This document shows positions 59,790 through 64,000 of a stretch of DNA of 64,000 nt, piece after piece. The stretch comes from Mycolicibacterium cosmeticum (lineage in GTDB: Bacteria; Actinomycetota; Actinomycetes; Mycobacteriales; Mycobacteriaceae). The stretch covers positions 1 to 64,000 of the forward strand of contig JACPVS010000020.1 of assembly GCA_016197365.1 (NCBI GenBank). Direction: 5' to 3'. The translations under genes and the position numbers were made by a program. Positions within the stretch are counted from its first letter, which is position 1, and every line of letters begins with the position of its first letter. Under the pieces are notes generated by a model, which was not told where the DNA came from, did not search any database, and worked only from the letters and a program-made list of their open reading frames with translations.

Positions 59790-59814
59790 TCGCCGGACCA
59801 CTACCCTGATCGAC

Positions 59815-60987
59815 ATGAGCGAGAAGCGTTCGGCGACAGATGCACACCGTTGGCAAGGCCTGGCGACCCGGGCGATCCACGCCGGGTACCGGCCGGACCC
59901 GGCCACCGGTGCCGTCAACGCCCCCATCTACGCCAGCTCGACCTTCGCGCAGGACGGGGTGGGTGGCCTGCGCGGTGGCTTCGAGTACGCCCGGACCGGT
60001 AACCCGACCCGCGCCGCGCTGGAGGCGTCGCTGGCCGCCGTCGAGGAGGCCGACTACGGGCGCGCGTTCAGTTCCGGAATGGCGGCCACCGACTGCGCCC
60101 TGCGTGCGGTGCTGCGCCCCGGCGACCACGTCGTCATTCCTGACGACGCGTACGGCGGCACGTTCCGGCTGATCGACAAGGTCTTCACGCAGTGGGGTGT
60201 CACCCACACGCCCGTTCCGCTGTCCGATGTCGACGCCGTCGCCGCGGCGATCACCCCGCAGACCAAGCTGGTGTGGGTCGAAACCCCGACCAACCCGCTG
60301 CTCAACATCGCCGATATCGCGGCACTGGCCACCATTTCCCGTGAGCGCGGCGCAAAGCTGTTGGTGGACAACACTTTTGCCTCGCCCTCGTTGCAGCAGC
60401 CGCTGACCCTGGGCGCGGACATCGTGCTGCACTCGACCACCAAGTACATCGGCGGACACTCCGATGTGGTGGGCGGCGCCCTGCTGACCAGTGACGAGGA
60501 ACTGGACACCGCGTTCGCATTCCTGCAGAACGGCGCGGGTGCGGTGCCCGGCCCGTTCGACGCATACCTGACCATGCGTGGCCTGAAGACCCTGGTGCTG
60601 CGGATGCAGCGGCACAGCGAGAACGGCGCCAAGGTCGCGGAGTTCCTGGCCGAGCATTCCGCCGTGGCGTCCGTGCTGTACCCGGGGCTGGACAGCCATC
60701 CAGGGCATGCCGTCGCGGCCAAGCAGATGAGCGCATTCGGTGGCATGGTGTCCGTCCGGCTCAAGGGCGGACGCGCGGCGGCCCACGAATTGTGCGCGCG
60801 CACCGAGATTTTCATTCTCGCCGAGTCTTTGGGCGGCGTCGAGTCGCTGATCGAGCATCCCGGCGCCATGACCCATGCGTCGACCGCCGGATCGCAGCTG
60901 GAAGTACCCGACGACCTGGTCCGGCTGTCGGTCGGTATCGAAGAGTCGGCCGATCTGCTCGGCGACCTGGAGCAGGCGCTCGGGTAG
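59815..60987 (+). CDS. metB: Cystathionine gamma-synthase / lyase
   Basis: A 390-residue PLP enzyme of the Cys/Met metabolism family. The PLP-binding Lys is Lys210 in HSTTKYIGGHSD, with the phosphate-binding FSSGMAATD and the conserved ESLGGVESLIEHP and RLSVGIE near the C-terminus. It catalyses gamma-replacement of O-succinylhomoserine by cysteine, or cystathionine cleavage. With cbs nearby, a role in reverse transsulfuration (cysteine from homocysteine) is plausible. It matches metB (Rv1079). The ATG at 59815 is set by family N-terminus. Confidence 0.93.
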   Translation: MSEKRSATDAHRWQGLATRAIHAGYRPDPATGAVNAPIYASSTFAQDGVGGLRGGFEYARTGNPTRAALEASLAAVEEADYGRAFSSGMAATDCALRAVLRPGDHVVIPDDAYGGTFRLIDKVFTQWGVTHTPVPLSDVDAVAAAITPQTKLVWVETPTNPLLNIADIAALATISRERGAKLLVDNTFASPSLQQPLTLGADIVLHSTTKYIGGHSDVVGGALLTSDEELDTAFAFLQNGAGAVPGPFDAYLTMRGLKTLVLRMQRHSENGAKVAEFLAEHSAVASVLYPGLDSHPGHAVAAKQMSAFGGMVSVRLKGGRAAAHELCARTEIFILAESLGGVESLIEHPGAMTHASTAGSQLEVPDDLVRLSVGIEESADLLGDLEQALG

Positions 60988-60995
60988 TCCGGGGC

Positions 60996-61640
60996 TCAGC
61001 CGGCCAGCGCCGGCCGCAACGCCGACGCGGTGACCGCGAGGTTGATCTCGGCCAGGCCGGTGGGCTGTTCGTCGATCCAGCTGCCCAGCGTGATCTCGCC
61101 GGCTCGGGCATGCACCCAGCGCCAGCCGCGATCGTTGAGGCTCAGCAGCGCGCCCAACCCGTCGACCGAATGCAACAGCGAGATGATGGCGGCGGTCGGC
61201 GGCGGGGGAGGCTGCCGGTCGAACAGGGCTGCCAGCACGGCCGCTCGGGCCGGGTCGACGCGATCGCGACGCAGCAGCGGCAAGACCGCGCCCGGTTGTT
61301 CCCGGCGGATCTGGCCGGTGTGTTCCAGCCAGCCCACCACGTGGCCTTCACTGTGCTTGCGCAGTTTGGTCAGCGCGGCCGCGGGCCGCAGCGGCCGGCG
61401 CGCCAACAGGTCGAATGCGGGGCCGGTCACCGGATCGAGGGGAGTGGTGCCGGTGAGCGCCACCAGATGATCCGGTGCATGAGGTTCGCCGTCCACTGCG
61501 GGCCGCAGCCGGCAGGCGTAGGCCAGGTCCAGTAGAACCGCGGCACTGAGAACACGCTGGCGCCGCTGGCGCTCCAGGCCAGGTAGGGCCGATGAATTGT
61601 CGAGAAGGAGCAGAAACAGGTCCTCGGCGATCTGGGCCAT
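60996..61640 (-). CDS. GPP34 (GOLPH3/Vps74)-like family protein
   Basis: A 214-residue all-helical soluble protein that matches the GPP34 family in its start (AEDLFLLLLDNSSA) and the helix VLSAAVLLDLAYACRL. In eukaryotes GPP34/GOLPH3 proteins bind phosphoinositides; bacterial members are of unknown function but are common in actinobacteria. It lies between convergent metB (eight bases) and greA (37 bases) on the minus strand. This gene is not one I can tie to a specific M. tuberculosis locus by order. Confidence 0.75.
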   Translation of the reverse strand: MAQIAEDLFLLLLDNSSALPGLERQRRQRVLSAAVLLDLAYACRLRPAVDGEPHAPDHLVALTGTTPLDPVTGPAFDLLARRPLRPAAALTKLRKHSEGHVVGWLEHTGQIRREQPGAVLPLLRRDRVDPARAAVLAALFDRQPPPPPTAAIISLLHSVDGLGALLSLNDRGWRWVHARAGEITLGSWIDEQPTGLAEINLAVTASALRPALAG

Positions 61641-61677
61641 CAGGCGATGACTCTACGTGCCGCCGAGGACCCGGCCG

Positions 61678-62172
61678 TCAGGCGTGGTACGGCTCAGCGC
61701 TGAGCAGAGTGACGGTGACGGTGTTGCCGTTGGGAATGGTGAAGCTGCAGGTGTCGCCGACCTTGGCGTCGAGCAGGGCCTCGCCCAGCGGCGACTTCGG
61801 AGAGTAGACCTCGAGCTTGCCGTCGCTGACACCCTCCTGGCGGGTGGCGATCAGGAAGGTCTCGGTGTCGCTCGTGTCGTCGCCGTACTGGACCTTCACC
61901 ACGGAGCCGGGCAGCGCGACACCGGACTGCTTGGGGGCTTCGCCGACCTTGGCGGTGTTCAGCAGTTCCTGCAGCTGGCGGATGCGCGCTTCTTCCTGGC
62001 CCTGCTGCTCGCGTGCGGCGTGGTATCCACCGTTCTCGCGCAGATCGCCCTCTTCGCGGCGGTCGTTGATCTCGGCGGCGATCACGGGCCGGTTGGCGAT
62101 CAACTGGTCCAGCTCGACCTTCAAGCGGTCGTGAGCTTCTTGGGTCAGCCAGGTGACCTGGGTATCGGTCAT
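61678..62172 (-). CDS. greA: Transcription elongation factor GreA
   Basis: A 164-residue protein. It has the N-terminal coiled coil with acidic tip (VTWLTQEAHDRLKVELDQL, EINDRREEGDLRENGGYHAAR in part) and the C-terminal FKBP-like domain (VYSPKSPLGEALLDAKVGD). The D and E of GDLRENGGY reach the RNA polymerase active centre and rescue backtracked complexes by transcript cleavage. The size equals that of M. tuberculosis GreA (Rv1080c). The ATG at 62172 is set by length and by a GGAG upstream. Confidence 0.96.
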   Translation of the reverse strand: MTDTQVTWLTQEAHDRLKVELDQLIANRPVIAAEINDRREEGDLRENGGYHAAREQQGQEEARIRQLQELLNTAKVGEAPKQSGVALPGSVVKVQYGDDTSDTETFLIATRQEGVSDGKLEVYSPKSPLGEALLDAKVGDTCSFTIPNGNTVTVTLLSAEPYHA

Positions 62173-62395
62173 ATCCTCGCGCTCCTGTCGTTGGTATCTT
62201 CGTGCGCTGCGCTGCGTGGGTCTGTGGCTTGATGCCGCATTTCGCAGCCGCATATCGCGTACTAAAGCAGCAATACACGGCTCCAGCCGGAACCGTGTAT
62301 CGGCCGAGTCTACCACCGTCGGGTCAGCGGATTTTCATGATTTCGCTGTTCGGCGTTGGTTGTGCCGACGCTTGAGCGGCCCGAAAGCGGCGTCG

Positions 62396-62821
62396 CTAGG
62401 ACGCCCGTAAATAGCCGGGCACGTTGGTGCCGCAACCGTAAATATCGCCGACGACGGGCGGTTTGGTCGTCTTGAGTTCGGTGGTGACCTGCACCGATGT
62501 CTCGGTCGACGGCGGGACGAGGATCTCACGCCTGCCCACCTCGCCGCCGTCCTTGGACCGCGCCCGCACGACGCACACCGCAGGTCGCCCCGGATCGGCG
62601 CGGGTGACTGTGATGGTCACCGACACCGTCTGGTCATCGATCAGCTGATACCCGCCGAGCTCGCCCTTGACGTCCCCGGTGCCGAGCCGGTTGAAGGCGA
62701 CGAGCGCGAGGGCCACTCCTGCCACCACAATCAGTACGGTCAACCCGATCGCCACCCGGCGCCGGGTACTGCGGGACAATCGCTGACGCCCGTAGCGGGC
62801 GGCGGGACGGTCGATGGTCAA
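62396..62821 (-). CDS. DUF4307 membrane-anchored protein (Rv1081c-like)
   Basis: A 141-residue protein with one membrane helix at about residue 25-45 (VAIGLTVLIVVAGVALALVAF) and an extracytoplasmic beta-rich domain: YQLIDDQTVSVTITVTR, AVCVVRARSKDG, VLVPPSTET-like ILVPPSTETSVQVTTE, DIYGCGTNVPGYLR with two Cys. The frame has no ATG or GTG near the expected start. The N-terminus TIDRPAARYG fits family members, so the TTG at 62821 is taken as start. The gene is divergent from mca, with 111 bases between. It matches M. tuberculosis Rv1081c. Confidence 0.85.
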   Translation of the reverse strand: MTIDRPAARYGRQRLSRSTRRRVAIGLTVLIVVAGVALALVAFNRLGTGDVKGELGGYQLIDDQTVSVTITVTRADPGRPAVCVVRARSKDGGEVGRREILVPPSTETSVQVTTELKTTKPPVVGDIYGCGTNVPGYLRAS

Positions 62822-62932
62822 GGCTTTGGCTGCCCGTCGGTCGGTTGCTTCTACTAGGACTGGAACTATAGGACCGTGGGCATGAAAGGCCGGCGGCCGC
62901 GGTTGTTGGATGAAACCGTTGAATGAGACGAG

Positions 62933-63799
62933 ATGACTGAACTGCGATTGATGGCGGTACACGCCCATCCTGACGATGAATCCAGCAAGGGTGCGGCGAC
63001 CACCGCACGCTATGCGGCCGAGGGTGCCCGCGTGATGGTGGTGACACTGACGGGCGGGGAACGCGGCGACATCCTGAACCCGGCGATGGACCTGCCCGAA
63101 GTACACGGCCGGATCAGCGAGGTGCGCCGCGACGAGATGGCCAAGGCGGCCGAGATCCTCGGCGTCGAGCACCACTGGCTGGGCTACGTCGACTCAGGGC
63201 TGCCCGAGGGCGACCCGCTACCCCCTCTGCCCGACGGTTGCTTCGCGCTGGTGCCGCTGGCCGAACCCGTCGAACGCCTGGTGCGGGTGATCCGGGAGTT
63301 CCGGCCCCACGTGCTGACCACCTACGACGAGCACGGCGGCTATCCGCACCCCGATCACATCCGCTGCCATGAGGTCAGCGTCGCCGCCTACGAGGCCGCC
63401 GCGGACTACCGGCTGTATCCGGATGCGGGTGACCCGTGGAGCGTGTCGAAGCTGTACTACAACCACGGCTTCCTGCGGAAGCGCATGCAGCTGTTCCAGG
63501 ACGAGTTCGCAAAGAACGGCGAGGTCGGTCCGTTCGAGAAGTGGCTCAAGGACTGGGACCCCGAACTCGACGTCCTGGACCGCCGGATCACCACCAGCGT
63601 CGAGTGCGCCGAGTACTTCACCCAGCGTGACGACGCCCTGCGGGCGCACGCCACCCAGATCGACCCGAACAGCTTCTTCTTCACCACGCCCATCGAGTGG
63701 CAGCACCGACTCTGGCCGACCGAGGAGTACGAGCTCGCTCGGTCCCGGGTGCCGGTGCAGCTGCCCGAAACCGACCTGTTCGCGGGGATCACACCATGA
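62933..63799 (+). CDS. mca: Mycothiol S-conjugate amidase
   Basis: A 288-residue zinc amidase of the LmbE-like family. Zinc ligands are in AHPDDE (His12 and Asp15 region) and HPDHIRCH. It cleaves mycothiol S-conjugates to a mercapturic acid and GlcN-Ins, a step in detoxification in actinobacteria. TYDEHGGYPHPDH is the Mca/MshB signature. The next gene (Rv1083-like) overlaps by four bases. It matches mca (Rv1082). Confidence 0.96.
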   Translation: MTELRLMAVHAHPDDESSKGAATTARYAAEGARVMVVTLTGGERGDILNPAMDLPEVHGRISEVRRDEMAKAAEILGVEHHWLGYVDSGLPEGDPLPPLPDGCFALVPLAEPVERLVRVIREFRPHVLTTYDEHGGYPHPDHIRCHEVSVAAYEAAADYRLYPDAGDPWSVSKLYYNHGFLRKRMQLFQDEFAKNGEVGPFEKWLKDWDPELDVLDRRITTSVECAEYFTQRDDALRAHATQIDPNSFFFTTPIEWQHRLWPTEEYELARSRVPVQLPETDLFAGITP

Positions 63800-64000
63800 C
63801 CGACACGCTCATCCTGATCGCCGGCCTGCTGGCCGAGGACGGGCCCCGCGATACCGGACCCGACTTCGGCAAGGCCAGTCCGCTGGGGCTTGTCGTCGTC
63901 GTGCTGCTGCTCGTCGGCACCTTCGCGCTGGTGTGGTCGATGAACAAGCACCTCAAGCGGCTGCCGGAGTCCTTCGATCCGGATCATCCCGAACCCGACC
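63796..64000 (+). CDS. Small membrane protein (Rv1083-like), partial
   Basis: The first 68 codons of a small protein running off the right edge. The ATG at 63796 overlaps the mca stop. One membrane helix is visible (PLGLVVVVLLLVGTFALVWSM), followed by NKHLKRLPESFDPDHP. Its coupling to mca is conserved with Rv1082-Rv1083. The function is unknown. Confidence 0.85.
   Translation, partial: MTDTLILIAGLLAEDGPRDTGPDFGKASPLGLVVVVLLLVGTFALVWSMNKHLKRLPESFDPDHPEPD

Overview
The window is high-GC DNA from a fast-growing mycobacterium (Mycolicibacterium type). The main support is a long block, about 28.8-64 kb, whose gene order follows the M. tuberculosis Rv1057-Rv1083 segment: YVTN beta-propeller (Rv1057), fadD14, Rv1059-like, patatins (Rv1062/Rv1063c), lpqV, cysteine dioxygenase (Rv1065), rhodanese (Rv1066), Rv1069c, echA8, echA9, Rv1072, fadA3, Rv1075c, lipU, cbs, pra, metB, greA, Rv1081c, mca, Rv1083. 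DUF732 and PE-PPE-domain proteins, mycothiol metabolism and an EmbR-PknH pair agree with this. These assignments are from recognition of sequences and order; no search was run.

Region 1 (1-30.6 kb) is accessory and rich in exported proteins. It holds a giant repeat protein running off the left edge, two secreted clan-A glycosidases (3.2-5.2 and 18.7-20.3 kb), an ankyrin protein, a diguanylate cyclase with an apparent frameshift, a GlnH/GlnP-GlnQ amino-acid ABC transporter, a PE-PPE-domain protein, two tandem lipoproteins, a sedolisin (S53) peptidase coupled to a membrane protein, a DUF732 protein, an 11-residue-repeat secreted protein, a peptidoglycan amidase, dctA with a divergent CitA/CitB-type two-component system, an SH3b/CHAP-like protein lacking the catalytic Cys, and four copies of a small two-cysteine secreted protein family.

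Region 2 (30.6-46 kb) is the syntenic backbone with inserted genes. Between fadD14 and the Rv1059-like gene lie an alpha/beta hydrolase with a divergent TetR regulator (a perfect operator palindrome lies between them), an SCP-x-like thiolase, a DUF732 protein, and an embR-pknH operon. The Rv1059-like gene has a perfect match to the KstR box in its promoter. An alcohol dehydrogenase, HAD phosphatase, SDR and SulP transporter follow.

Region 3 (46-64 kb) is conserved core: sulfur metabolism (cysteine dioxygenase-rhodanese; cbs and metB for transsulfuration; mca for mycothiol conjugates), beta-oxidation (echA8, echA9, fadA3), purT, esterases, proline-rich membrane proteins and greA. No tRNA, rRNA, CRISPR array, insertion sequence or prophage was seen.

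The best candidates for undescribed biology are the four-copy small secreted family, the 11-mer amphipathic repeat protein together with the similar segment inside the first glycosidase, and the CHAP-like protein without its cysteine.
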